NCBI RefSeq assembly: GCF_000150275.1
Contig: NW_002060949.1
Coordinates: 4,052,499 to 4,116,498 of the forward strand
Length of the DNA stretch: 64,000 nt
DNA from: Trichoplax adhaerens
Lineage: Eukaryota; Placozoa; Uniplacotomia; Trichoplacea; Trichoplacidae
Direction of reading: 5' to 3'
Under the pieces are notes generated by a model, which saw only the letters and a program-made list of their open reading frames with translations, did no database searches and was not told the origin of the DNA. Both the position numbers and the translations under genes were made by a program. Shown here one piece after another: positions 11,026 through 23,500 of the stretch (positions are counted from its first letter, which is position 1; each line of letters opens with the position of its first letter).

Positions 11026-12742
11026 ATGCCGCTCTCGTGTCGTTACTACTCCAATAAATTTCCTGAAGTGGAAGATGTTGTCATGGTTAATGTTCGCTCA
11101 ATTGCAGAAATGGGGGCTTATGTGAATTTACTGGAATATAACAACATCGAAGGAATGATTTTATTAAGTGAATTATCACGCCGTCGAATTCGTTCCGTCA
11201 ATAAGTTGATCCGCATTGGTCGTAACGAATGCGTAGTTGTAATTCGTGTTGATAAAGAGAAAGGATATATTGATTTATCCAAGCGTCGAGTATCACCGGA
11301 AGAAGTGAAAAAATGCGAAGAAAAATTTGCTAAAGCTAAAGTGGTAAGCCCAAAATGGTCATTTTGTAATTGTATACTTGAAATGGAGATCAATTTCTTA
11401 TTTCAATTCAAATATCTCTAATTCACTTTTACCTACATACATGAATTGTATTGCAGGTTAATAGCATCCTACGTAACGTAGCTCAATCACTAAATTATGA
11501 AACAAACGAGCAATTAGAAGAACTATACACTAAATCAGCTTGGTATTTTGATGAGAGGGATAAGAAGCCCGGAGTTGGTTATGAATACTTTAAACGTGCT
11601 ATAAGGTAACTTTTTAATAACAACGGAAATAATCAATGATATCACTATTTATGCATTACCTTTCATAAACGTTACATCATCAATCAACAATTTCATTTGG
11701 TATGGTTGAAACAGGTAAAATGGGTTATTTAAACTTGAGCCATTATTCCTTTCTATATTAGTGATACCAGTATCGTCGATCAACTTGACTTGGATGATGA
11801 TGTCAAGGAATGCTTAATAAATCATATAGCTAGAAGACTTAGCCCTCAAAAAGTTAAAGTTAGAGCTGACATTGAAGTTACTTGCTACACTTATGAAGGC
11901 GTTGAAGCCGTTAAGGCAGCTTTACATGCTGGCCTCGAGAAGAGCACTACAGAAGTACCTATAAAGGTTGGAAATAACTACTTCATTAATCTCTATCACA
12001 GATATCACTAGAATAGCATCATTAAGATAGTTTCCAATCTTATTTCTGTGACGAAATATTACTCTCTGTATCACCGTGGACATTTAGAATTCTGAGATTT
12101 TAAAAGCCTATGATAAAATTTGCACGTAAAGCGAATGGACGAAAGTGCTATCATGAAAATACAATTTTAGTTATTAATGTCGTCGCTTGGAAATTAAATA
12201 GGACATGTTCTCATAGTTACTCCGATTATTAATTCAAACTGTTTTGCTACACCTGTCTAGTCATGCTCTAAAATGAACTGCTTAATTGAAATCTAGATTA
12301 ATTTGATCGCTCCACCGTTATATGTGGTATCAGCTCAAACGATGGATAAAACCGAAGGCGTAAAAATAGTTGAAGACGCTATTAAAGCTATCGAGTTAGC
12401 AATTAAACAAAAGGAAGGGCAATTTAATGTTCAAATGGCGGTAAGATACGTGTTTTTATTGTGTGAAAGATTCGAATTAGAACGACTGAAGGATGAATTT
12501 TTTATTTAAGACAATATAATTTTATTAAGGATAACTTATGTTTGTGCATAGGTAGAAACTTTCTTTATGATAGAGAGTAAAGTAAATCTTTGTAATTGTA
12601 ATTGTATTAACCATGTCAATCTGTTATCCTGCAGCCTAAAGTGGTCACTGAAACTGATGACGCAGAACTGGTCAAACAGATGGAACAATTTGAAAGGGAG
12701 AATCTACAAATCGATGGCGATGATAGCCCAGATGAGGACTAA
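11026..12742 (+). CDS. EIF2S1: eukaryotic translation initiation factor 2 subunit alpha, five exons
   Basis: eIF2-alpha is part of the eIF2-GTP-Met-tRNAi ternary complex and the main target of stress kinases. Exons 11026-11343, 11457-11605, 11762-11966, 12297-12440 and 12635-12742 join with matching phases to 307 codons plus TAA (human protein 315). Exon 1 carries the S1 RNA-binding domain: [20 protein letters not shown], and [14 protein letters not shown] with the regulatory serine at residue 51, then [15 protein letters not shown]. Exons 2-3 hold the helical domain ([26 protein letters not shown]); exon 4 holds [10 protein letters not shown] and FNVQM; exon 5 holds [20 protein letters not shown] with an acidic tail DGDDSPDED. 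Residue identity with vertebrate eIF2-alpha is very high. The ATG at 11026 gives the conserved start MPLSCR. The gene converges with PREB, the two stop codons lying about 365 bp apart. Confidence 0.98.
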
Positions 12743-12768
12743 GCTAAATTGTAGAAGACTGTACAGTG

Positions 12769-12774
12769 AATAAA
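12769..12774 (+). terminator. poly(A) signal of the eIF2-alpha gene
   Basis: AATAAA lies 26 bases after the stop codon, in the expected position for a compact 3' UTR. Confidence 0.6.
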
Positions 12775-13106
12775 ATTTCAGTTTAAACTATATATCTGCG
12801 AATGCTCAATAACTGGCATAATTTTATGCATTTCGTCTACTTAAAGTATATAACCATGGTATACTCTAGAATATCAATAGATCAAGGTTCCCGTAAAAAA
12901 ACCACTAGAAATTAATCTGTAGAACTCGCACTGTAGGTATGCAGTATAAGCATAATATCATAGCGCCTACTATGCAGTTCTAATGTATATAAACCAGGTT
13001 CGTACTGCATTAGTTGGCCTTGACACAATAATATATTTTCAAATAGCTCAGATTGACCAACTTGCAGTCGAAATTAACACACAGCAGTACAAAATGAATT
13101 GCATTA

Positions 13107-16004
13107 TTAGATACCCAAATAGGCCATGTAGCTAAATGCAATGTAAATGGCAATGATTACAACCAAAATGAGGAAAACGATACTTATTTCTCCTAAAGGA
13201 CAATTGAAATAATATTAATTAATATTACAATTATTTCATCATTCTATTTCACAACTCAATTATTGCTTACTTCTTTTGGGTAAAGTTGTTATACAGAAAT
13301 TCTTGTCTATTGATATACTTATTAAAGCAATATCACTATCGACAAGTTCGCGGGCCTCAGATGTACATTTGCTGAACGTTAGGCCTGTAATCACCGAAGC
13401 ATGAGCGTTTGGAACTCGAATAATAGTCTAAAAGTAGAAAATTTCTGAATTGGTCAAAAAAATCACCACACAAAGAAAACATTCAAGTTACGCTGATCGA
13501 GTATAAGATGAGGCCGTATGTCCAGGCTTACTTTCAAGTTAAACGTTGTACAAATCAAAACACTTCCCTCGGAAGTGCCAAGGCCAAGAAAATGCCCATC
13601 GTTACTGTAAGGAAGGGTGCAATAACTTTATAAGATCACTATTATCACAAGTCAGAATCAAACATAATCATAAATAACTTTTCTAATAACCTGATCACCA
13701 TTTTCGTAGCACGTTCAGCTCCAATAGCTCTGTATTTTAAAGGGTGATAATCATCAGCATTCCATTTTACTAAGTAACATGCACCCTTGCTACTACTAGA
13801 TAAGGGATTGTGAACGGTATAAAGGCTCTCAGTAGCTCCTACGGCTGTACCAAATCTACGAGCAATATAAAGCCCATTAAACTTATTGCGTGCCTTAATT
13901 TTAAATTATTGCATCAAACATGACACAAACGATTGTAATACAATAATATGCATGTTTTTAAAGAGTAAGGATCATTAGTAAAGAAATAGAGATTGTATAG
14001 CATGTTATACCAAACTTACCTACAACTTCTAGCAATATATTTGCCTTTAGCTTTAGAGAAACTGATGGTCAGTTCGGATACTCTTTCACCATTGGTAGAA
14101 TTCCATACATAGACGTGATTATCACGAGAAACAGATACAATCTACAATTACAGTAACAATTATTAAAATCAGTGTAAATAATCCCGATAAATTGTATAAC
14201 ACTATCTACATTGAGGACTTTCACAATATCAAAGTCGATTGGATTAGTTATAATTTCTCGTATAAACGAGGTAAGGTGTGTTATAGGTATCTATTTCATG
14301 AACGCCATACAATAGAATAAGTATGATCGTTGGTAGGGATAACGATACTGATTAATTAATGAAGAATATCTTAATTTGATAAGCTACAATTATCAATAAC
14401 CTATACTGTATTTTATGCTAATTAAGTTTTACGTAATATATGTTCCACGTTATCAGAGTCCATCACTGCATAATTATCATACCCTTGTTCCGGTTTCGTT
14501 TACATCCATTTCATCAATATCGCCACTATGAGCTGCAATGTCCAGTTGCAACTGCAAGTCAGGATACTGTAACAAGATAAAGATACAAACATTAATTTTA
14601 CAACTAAAATATTCTATGCGTATTTAATTCAATAACATAAAGTTGTAAATGAGCTATTTGTATTTGGGCCTTTTGATCCATTCTATATACTCGTATACTG
14701 TATACGTATTATATTGACAACCAAACCCTATGATATGTCAATACAGTCCTAAACTAGCGAGAAAAGCGAGTTATTCAACGATATCGCCATCCATCGATAA
14801 AAAAAATGAGCATTGGTCTATTGGTAACAATGTTCAGCATTAAAAGATACGAAAAGAATACGAGTACGTACAGTAATGTCATGATATACTACAATATATC
14901 CACTAATCTAAGCACTGTTGGCGTTCAAAGAGAATGAATCATAAAGGATAAGAAGCATCTTGAAGGAAAATTCTCCTCTAAGAAGACGACTTCAGCGATA
15001 ACTTATTTCGCCATTTTAATATATCTTGGTTTAGGTGAAGGAAAAGCGCCAATAAGTCTATTAATGCGCTGTCAAATCTACCTTCCATATCCTTATATGG
15101 CCATCCATTCCACCAGTAATCATTCTTAATCCGTAGCGAGTAAATAGAACAATCTTTTGTCTGGGGCCATCTTCGTTGAAATCAGTTCTAACAGTCAATC
15201 CAGGTTCAAGGAGAAGTTTCTTACTGACTTGTGAGAATACTCTAGAACAATGAGTTGAATTGTCAACATTTTGGTTGTTTAGCTTGTAAATATCGTCACC
15301 TGGTGAAAATAGTATTGGTTCTACTGCTTTTTCTATATTTAATTAATTTAAAGACATACGTGCTAGTTAGCACTAGCTAACCTATCATTTCCGTCTCCCC
15401 TTCTCCTCACCGTCTCGTTGGATTCATTTATTCGAGTATCTTGCCTTATAGATAAGAGTTGACACTTTTCAGACATTCCACATGCAATCACGCGCTCTTT
15501 GGGATGCAATGCAATATTCATTACTGCTTCCGGATCTGTATCATAACGACAAACCGGTTCTGCTTGAATAGCGTTGCCGCTACCTTTTGTTAAGTTGTAA
15601 ATTTCCTAAGAGTGAGGCAAAAAAAAAGAGGATGAGCCAAGGTACAGTAATATCACTCCATGATCATCCAATAGACAAGTCTATGCTGCAATCGTTGATT
15701 CAATTGACTGGAAGTGTTTCTAGCAACTTCCAAGAATCATCAATGTCGTTGGACAGAACTACAACTCGACTTTATCCAGTGAGAGATGAGTGTGATGATG
15801 ATGACAGAATGCAAATGAACTTGTCTATTCATGATGCGACGATTCTATGTCAGTCATTGAAAGAAAAATGAGATATCCTACCAAAGCATTTGGTACTCCT
15901 GTACGCGCAGAACCACCACCACCAGCTAATACGATATGATGATCATCTAAGGTGGAAATGGCATACAAGGGATAATCCGTTGGAAAGCGTTCCTTGAGAC
16001 CCAT
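13107..16004 (-). CDS. PREB: PREB / SEC12-type guanine nucleotide exchange factor for SAR1, nine exons
   Basis: PREB sits in the ER membrane and loads SAR1 with GTP to start COPII budding. Exons in transcript order: 16004-15882, 15605-15382, 15241-15082, 14566-14483, 14141-14020, 13855-13691, 13604-13532, 13427-13271 and 13192-13107. Phases agree throughout and give 397 codons plus TAA (human 417). Evidence: YPLYAISTLDDHHIVLAGGG followed by GSARTGVPNAL, the glycine loop typical of SEC12; beta-propeller blades containing LTVRTDFN, MITGGMDGHIRIWK, IVSVSRDNHVYVWN, CRFGTAVG, CYLVKWNADD, GHFLGLGTSEGSVLI and NAHASVITGLTFS; and a last exon encoding one C-terminal membrane anchor (ISIVFLILVVIIAIYIAF) with a very short lumenal tail. 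The start at 16004 is chosen because the protein then begins eleven residues before PLYA, as in the family. The exon 2/3 junction is the least certain: an alternative donor ACG|GTGAGG lies 26 bases earlier. Confidence 0.95.
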
Positions 16005-16379
16005 GGATGCTAGAAATGCGTTACAACTTGAATGTGGTGAAGAGTAGTAATGATAATGATCTCTACCTAAGCCTACACGGTCAATAATAGTCAATGTAAT
16101 GACTAAGCCACTTGAATTGGATGCCTAGATAGAAATCCTAGATCAATAGACAATCTCAACTACACATACACAGCACACGACTGTATTAAGGTTGCTTTTG
16201 ATGATCGAAATCGCAAAAGTCGATGAAAGAGGAAGGAATAGTCTTGGCAGAAATTGTTGTATACCTGTTAGCTATCCAATGTGCAGTGATTGACCAATCG
16301 AATAATACCGTAATGTGCACGGCAGCTGCGATGTCAGTAAGGTATGAGATTGGCTGACGATGTTGACTATACATGATCA

Positions 16380-16960
16380 TGACACAGTACTCGACCGTAT
16401 ACAGTACCGTATATTGACAGGACTTGATCGGGGTACTGGTGCTATCTGCATTACAGTAGATCACGCGTAAAGTACTGTACACTGTACACTGTACAGTATT
16501 GTAGTGGAAGCCATAGTCCAGTACTGTACTTAGTACTGTACTCAGTACCACGCTCAGTACTGTAACAAGTGTACAGTACAGTGTGAACCAGTTCGAATCA
16601 GAGTACTTTAAGGTACCCTAAAATCACGAGTGTGAATCAAAATGTAATAAGAATTATACGAATATAAAGCTGAATATCTGTATGTATATAGAATTTTAGG
16701 CAAATTTTGCAAGTTTACTACAATTTATTTTGCCTAATAGCACTCTAAAGAGAGCTGGCTCACACTGGTACAGTACATCAGACTGTCAGAGACGCACACG
16801 AAACAATATAAAGTACTGTACAGTGTACAATACAGTATTGTACTAGAAGCCACAGTCCAGTACTGTACTTAGTACTGCACTCGGTACTACGGTAAGTACT
16901 GTACAAGTGTACAGTACAGTACATTAGACTGTAATAGACGCACACGAAACAATATGAAAC
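16380..16960. repeat. GTAC-rich duplicated block
   Basis: The segment about 16470-16585 (acactgtacagtattgtag, then agtccagtactgtacttag) is repeated with changes at about 16810-16925. In addition, gacgcacacgaaacaatat occurs at about 16791 and again at about 16932. TACAGTACTGTA palindromes are dense throughout. Minus-strand frames running through here look like chance products of the low-complexity sequence. Confidence 0.8.
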
Positions 16961-19439
16961 TTGTTACCCCTGTGGAATCAGATCCACGGTGATGATGACG
17001 TGTCACAATATGAGTGATGCGACGTGCAGTGTGTAACTTGTGGAGCGAATCGATGGACAGTGGACACACCCTGCATGACGTCCTACAACTGTGATAGACT
17101 TTGCTTTGAATGAATTGATCATGTTGGACTGACGACAGTCTCGAGAAAAGAGAAAGCGGATCAAACTCACGACTAATAACTACTGTAAGCAAGGATGAGT
17201 AAGCGTTATGGCCGCTATCGTGCATTTATTCAGTACAAAGTCAAAATTCAAGGACAGTTAGTATCAAAGTTGAACAACTTCAGTTCAGAAATTAGAATAT
17301 TTTCCCTTTAAAAAACAAAATAATAAAAATGATCAATTTTATGCAATGAGCAACGACAAACAAATGGTGTTGCTTTGAAATACGGTAAGGTAGAGTCATA
17401 TTGAAAAAGAAAGGGAAGAATACTGTCACGCTGAATTTTATGTCGTTAGCACAGTAGAAGAAATTCTAGGTTCAAGCTTAAAAAGCTTTTATATTACTGA
17501 ACAAGATGGGTCACGTAGTAGCAGGTTTACTGCTTAATACATGAAAAAGTCCATTCATTTCTCGCTATCTTTTCCTCTACAGGACAGTGTAGGTTGACAA
17601 CTATCTTAGTACGGTACGCTATGGACTTTTCTTGGAGTAATTCATGGGTATACGTATTGGAACTGTGCGGGATAATATTTGGTATCCATCTCTACAACAT
17701 CAAATTTACTCTAATTCAGAGTACCGATTCCGGTTCGGTCGGTCCAACCTAGATAAAGCGAAATTTGGAATAATTAATTCAATTCATTAATTACATATTT
17801 ATAAAGACGGATGTCAGGATAAAAGAACGATCAACAATACCTTACGAGAGGTACTGCAAAACACAGTACATCCATCAACAGATGAAAGTCCGCTTCAGTT
17901 TCCTACTACTGTACTGGATATATATATATATATATATATTAATGAGCATGCTGTCATTTTGCAATTTCAACCTTATTGCATCTATTCCTCATTGTACAGT
18001 ATACTGTATACGAAGGCATGAATCAGCCATGAAAAATGAAATTTTATTTCATTGACAATTTAGGTCTTATAATAGTAGCATGCATCGTACACAATACAAG
18101 TATAGACCGTTACGCAATCTTGGTTAAATCAGAGGTTAGATCTTCATGTAATTGAGCCATACTACATCTCAGAGAAATTATGCTTTGATGAGGCCTGCAC
18201 TGAACGCATTCCTTATACCGCCGTACATACGGGTACACAAAATTCGAACCAGTCAGGTTTGACTAGTTCTGAAATGATGAGCACTCGTAACTACAACATA
18301 GGATAACTACGGAAAAACTTTACTTTAGCATTGATCCATCACTAATGGCAACTGTAACAACACTCGTATAGCTATGTAGTCCTATATTCAACATCGACTA
18401 TTCATTTTGGATACTGTAGCAATCATCTTCGGAATGATAGAGACGCACAATCATACAAACAATTATACATAATACACTGGTATTAAAGTATAATTACGTA
18501 TTTACGGTATTCTTTTATGGATCTATTTCCAAACTAATGAAGGGATAATTTTGAGTGATCTATCGCTAACCTCAACTTTAAAAGTAAAGTATTCATTTCC
18601 TACAAACCCGTCCGATCAAACACCCTTGCAATAACTCAATTGATATACAACAATAAACCAACTATTATCAGTATCAATCCCATCAATATTCATAAATAGA
18701 ATCAGTCGTACTCGCATTTGACATCAGTTAAAGTGTTATTATTCATTCACTATCGATGTAATACTCGTACTGTATTTAAAATGTACTCACTGCTTGACTT
18801 TTTTCGGCAAAGGAAGAAGCGAATAAAGTAAAACATAATACGTAAGGCATATGTACGTAAAGAATTCAATTGATGAGGTTGCTATGCAACATGAGATAAG
18901 CAAGTATATCTTATACTCGTATTTCTATAAAACTTTTCTTAAACTTTGACAATAATCCTGCCAACAATGGACTTCCATAATATCAACCAATTTAAGTCAC
19001 TATGATGTTTATATTAGCGATACAATGGCTGAATATCATTATAATCGCCACTGCTTGGCAGTATAAAATGCGTGGACAGTCGGCATCATTTTGCCCTTGG
19101 ATAATAACCAACTTTAAACGGTATGTACCCTCATCCATTTACTGATTCTAAAATCGCATTACTTTCCCTTTATCCTATGTAATTTTAATACGCCGTAAGA
19201 TACCTTGACGTTTCCACCATGGCTCCAGTACTGGACTCGTAAAATCATTAAGTTAACATGAAAAATACGGTATCATTTCTAGACACGAGGGGGTTTCTTC
19301 TCGCAATTACAACAGATCTATTTTAAAGATTGCAACTCGTGCATAAGTTATACTGTTTAACAATCATCTCTCTATCATCTACAACAAACGTTCAAGATTT
19401 CAATTTTTCAATTCAATCTATTCTCTTACGTAATTGATA
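16961..19439. other. intergenic; one (TA)n microsatellite
   Basis: No exon is supported on either strand. A pure TA run lies at about 17918-17939. The last few hundred bases should contain the promoter of the GPCR gene. Confidence 0.4.
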
Positions 19440-20501
19440 ATGTCTAATATTAGTGGCAATCTTTCCAGCAATGTAGACAGCAGCACTCAAACAGCAGCTA
19501 GTATTGTGGGTTATACGATCATCGGTATCGTTTCTCTTTTTGGTAATGTTATAATATCGGTGATTACATTACAAAGAAAAACAGGCAGAACCCCTATTGA
19601 TATATTAATTTTTGCACTTGCAATTGGCGATTTAATTATTACTGTTACTATCCCTTTTGTAGCCGTTGTCTCTCTCAATTCAGTATTTGCCTTTGGCCTA
19701 GCTGGATGTAAATTGCTGTTTGGCGTACGCAATGTAGCTATTTACGCTTCTTCATTCACTCTAGTAGTTATTGCCTTGGAGCGTTATCGTACAACATTTG
19801 ATTTATCACGGTCACGCCGTGATTTACGACAAACTACTGTTTTAATTGCTATTACTTGGGTTATAGCTATAGGATTAACAATCCCTCAATTTATCGTGCT
19901 TCGCTTGGTAACATACCCTGGTGTCGGTATTTATTGCTTGGAAGTATGGGGGAATGATACGATTGTTGGTCGAAAAGCTTATAGCCTAGTCTTATTCTGT
20001 TTAACATTTGCAATCCCATTTATTACAGTTACTGTCTCTAACATTATCATATTTCATAAGTTATTCCATGCTAAAGGTCACTCATCAACCAATCAAGTTA
20101 GATTAAAAGCTAAAGGACAAGTAGTTATGGTTATGGTTGCTGTATCGGCGGTATTTTTTATTTGCTTGTTACCAATTTACATGATCAATACATTAGCGGA
20201 CTTTCAAGCAATAACATATACGCCATCGGTCGTCGCATTGTCTGAAATTTTCACTTGGATAGCTTACTCCCATAGCATGTGGAATCCTATCATCTATATT
20301 ATTGGAAGTTCAAAAATGAGAAAATCTTGTAAAATTCTATTTAAAATTGAAAAACATGAAACTAGCATCCATTACAAAGGCGAACAAAATACACTATCTA
20401 GAAATAGCCTTAAAAAACAAAATCGACTTTCTTCTAATAATAAGATCGCACCATTAATTGCCTCAGTACCAGCCGATGAATTAGTGTCAGTGAGATCTTA
20501 A
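19440..20501 (+). CDS. class A (rhodopsin-family) G protein-coupled receptor, single exon
   Basis: A seven-pass plasma-membrane receptor of 353 residues without introns. Visible features: glycosylation sites at N3 and N7; TM1 with G35-N36; TM2 with LAIGD (D64); extracellular Cys90 and Cys166, the usual disulfide pair; an ERY motif at 114-116 at the end of TM3; and W140 in TM4. TM5 contains P193. TM6 reads FFICLLPIY, so the usual CWxP is CLLP (242-245) and lacks the toggle Trp. TM7 has NPIIY at 282-286, followed by a basic helix 8 with Cys297 as a possible palmitoylation site. The Ser/Thr-rich tail is about 50 residues. The general pattern is that of peptide-type receptors, but ligand and subfamily cannot be assigned. 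The ATG at 19440 is used because the six upstream in-frame bases have no ATG. Confidence 0.93.
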   Translation: MSNISGNLSSNVDSSTQTAASIVGYTIIGIVSLFGNVIISVITLQRKTGRTPIDILIFALAIGDLIITVTIPFVAVVSLNSVFAFGLAGCKLLFGVRNVAIYASSFTLVVIALERYRTTFDLSRSRRDLRQTTVLIAITWVIAIGLTIPQFIVLRLVTYPGVGIYCLEVWGNDTIVGRKAYSLVLFCLTFAIPFITVTVSNIIIFHKLFHAKGHSSTNQVRLKAKGQVVMVMVAVSAVFFICLLPIYMINTLADFQAITYTPSVVALSEIFTWIAYSHSMWNPIIYIIGSSKMRKSCKILFKIEKHETSIHYKGEQNTLSRNSLKKQNRLSSNNKIAPLIASVPADELVSVRS

Positions 20502-23500
20502 CTTCATTCTCTATAACAGAATCAGAGAAAATACAAATCCGTATAAAATATCACTTTAATCTACAAGTTCTCACCTCTAACAATTTTATCATTAGTCAAG
20601 GTAAAAGTATTAAATAATAGAATTTATCTCTATTTTTAAAGCATCTCCAATTAATGCAAAATAATATTCGACTGATGATAAAACGCGTTAATTTTAATAA
20701 CATCTTCTCTTTTAACTAAATATAATTATTTCTCTATGATATGAGGTGATATTCTCGTAATGTAGCCCAGTATAGAATGCAATTTTGTCATCGTAAATTA
20801 AATTGTACATTAGCACGATCGTGAAAATAATTTAAAGCTATAAGCATATGAGATGTTACATTATTTTTATCAGTAATAGCACTATAACTAAGGTAATGTA
20901 ATGCATCAATACTAGATTTTGGTTTATTTATAATATTAATCATTTTATCGAGTATAATTCACATTCTATAAATTTTTCAAATCTATTTACACAAAGTACT
21001 AAAATCTAAGATATACAAATGCTAACGAGAAAGTTTCATTAAGTAAAAAATTTGTTTTGTCAATGTATGGTGTATGCCTTTATTCCTGATAATTTTAAAT
21101 CATTTTATAGGTTTCCAAAATATTGTATTGAATTTCTACCACTAACTGATAAATTATTAAACCTGAAATTTTGCTATTGACAGCTACAATACTACGTATG
21201 ATGCAATAACATCATTACCAATAAAGAATGTGTTCTTTGTGAAAGAAAGAAAAATTATCAGAAAAAAATTTCGAGTTTTAAAAGTTCTATCCTGGTTAAT
21301 TATTATTTACATTTTCATACGATATAAACACCTTTATATTGCAGCCGTAATAGCACAGCAGTAATTCTAAAACAAAATTATTAATTATCGAATTACATTA
21401 TAAAATTGCTGTCGAAATAAGCAGATAATCAACTGTCCTAATAACCGCTGGTGTTCAAGATAAAGATATGTTTTATCAATTACAATAACCAATACTTAAG
21501 CTTCCTCCTCCTCGTTACAAATCTCCTTTGTAACAAGAAACCGGGTCTTAAACACTATCTTCACTAGTACTCGAGCTCCCAACTAACTTATATACAATAG
21601 CGAATGGTAATTATTAACTGGATATTACTTTTCACTCCTTATAATGGGTAAATAAAATAGTAATGCCATAAAAGTAAAACTAATGCTATGGGAATTGATT
21701 AAATACTGCTCATCATTATTTTAAAAGAATAAATTACTATGCTAGTACATGGCATTATAAATTCTACCTACAGCTATATAATCATTTTCATTCCTTATCA
21801 CTTACTGTATAAACCAGAATGAAACACATTATAAATTTTTTACCTATGGCAATTAAAGTATAAGTAACATCTTAACAATATCCTTTGTCATGAATGACTT
21901 GTCTACCAAAAATTTTTCTTCAAGTAAATGGAGCCTAGTTTCCCACTATTATTCAGTTTATTGTAAATGATAATAGATTAACACTCAAACAAAAATTGAC
22001 CTATTAACTTTACATTTTTTTTTGATCGAAGAAAATTGCTAAATCGCATAAAATTTCTTTACCTAAAGAATTTTGCATATGTAATGCACGAATAATTTGA
22101 TTGCCAAAGATTTTATTGTATCAGGCATCACTATTATACAAATAGTTCAAGAATAATATAAACGGATATCCTTAGGCCGTTAATTTATAGGCGGACAGCT
22201 AAAATTCCCAGAATTACATAATAATACCGGCTACTGTGTTTATTTCTTTGCAGCAACCAAGAGATATTAATCCTTAACTTTTAATAATAAAATCTCATTA
22301 ATGCTTAGCATGAAGATAATTTAACCCAAAGAATATCGCAATGAAATTAACGCAAAATTATAAAAACAACATAAACAATATGCGAACTTATTATGCGTAG
22401 TACAATGCCCTTATTACTATTATTACTTCAGAATGCGCTAATATCAATTTTTATCCCGATCCTACAAATACAGTAAACTGTTAGTTGCTGGTAATAATTA
22501 GTACCATGATATATTTATATCCTCTTCTAGAAATATATATAGAAATATGAATTATGAATGTAAACAAATTAATAAAACTAGAAACTGGTTGCAAGTCCAC
22601 TTTTACTCTTTAAGTAAGAGTAAACGATAATCGGAAGTAAAAATATTCATAAATTTTACAGTACGGTACTACTCTAGGCACCTGAACACATAAATAGTAA
22701 TATATTCAATAGCTTACTCTCATTTTTGGACAAGGAACAATAATATTCATTTGAAAACAAATTATTATATCTACCCTGAGTAATATCCATTTTAAATCTA
22801 CTGTAACTCTCACCACAAAAAAGAAATATTCTAGTTGGTTAGAGATGGATACTATCGGAATACTGATTTCTCTACACACAAGCATTACTCATGGAGAATA
22901 CGTACTAAGGCTGCATTCTTACTTTAAGAGCCTAAATAAATAACTGCATTTGATATCATATCCAATACTATTTTTGATGTCACTCATAAATAATTTTAAC
23001 GCATGTAACCATTATTAATATGAAAGTATAATATCATGAGGACATTCAAATGGATTGCTTATCATTGCTATCTTAATTCCTAAATAGCATCGTTATGACG
23101 TAAATACTCCATAAAATTTGATACCGTAATCATTTAAACTCCTAAACAATGATGCAAATATACCTTCTGCACCAATAAACTTTATCATAAAACTACTCTG
23201 ATTGAAAGTTAGCTTATAATGACTAAATATGCTTAAGTCTAAACAATTTAACTATTGGATGTATCTATCATAATTAAGCATAACTATCGTAGTTCTACTG
23301 TAAAAACATCAGTTATAAAAAGGTTAATCCTCTCTTAAGTAAAATAATCAAACAGTACGTAAACAAATGACATTGAAAAGCTAAACATTATTAATTTTTA
23401 CTTCGTGTATTTGCGAATATATAAGCGTAAATTCTGACCCATTAACAATGATTAAGTATTGCTTATGATACATTTTGGCCTTAACTGTTAAAAAAGTACT

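Noticed and set aside
15587-15871. 94-codon plus-strand frame
   Set aside because: It lies across PREB intron 1 and parts of the antisense strand of that gene; the minus-strand PREB reading is far better supported.
16005-16094. N-terminal extension of PREB to position 16094
   Set aside because: The extra 30 residues (DHYHYYSSPHSS region) have no counterpart in the family; the ATG at 16004 gives the normal start.
16580-16610. tRNA-like B box (agttcgaatca), and another near 18241-18260 on the minus strand
   Set aside because: No A box or cloverleaf could be formed at the right distance.
16186-17225. 112-121 codon minus-strand frames between PREB and the GPCR
   Set aside because: They lie on GTAC-rich duplicated DNA, lack a family match and have no splice context.
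17910-17940. TA run as a possible TATA box or origin
   Set aside because: It is a simple microsatellite about 1.5 kb from the nearest gene start; there is no other evidence.
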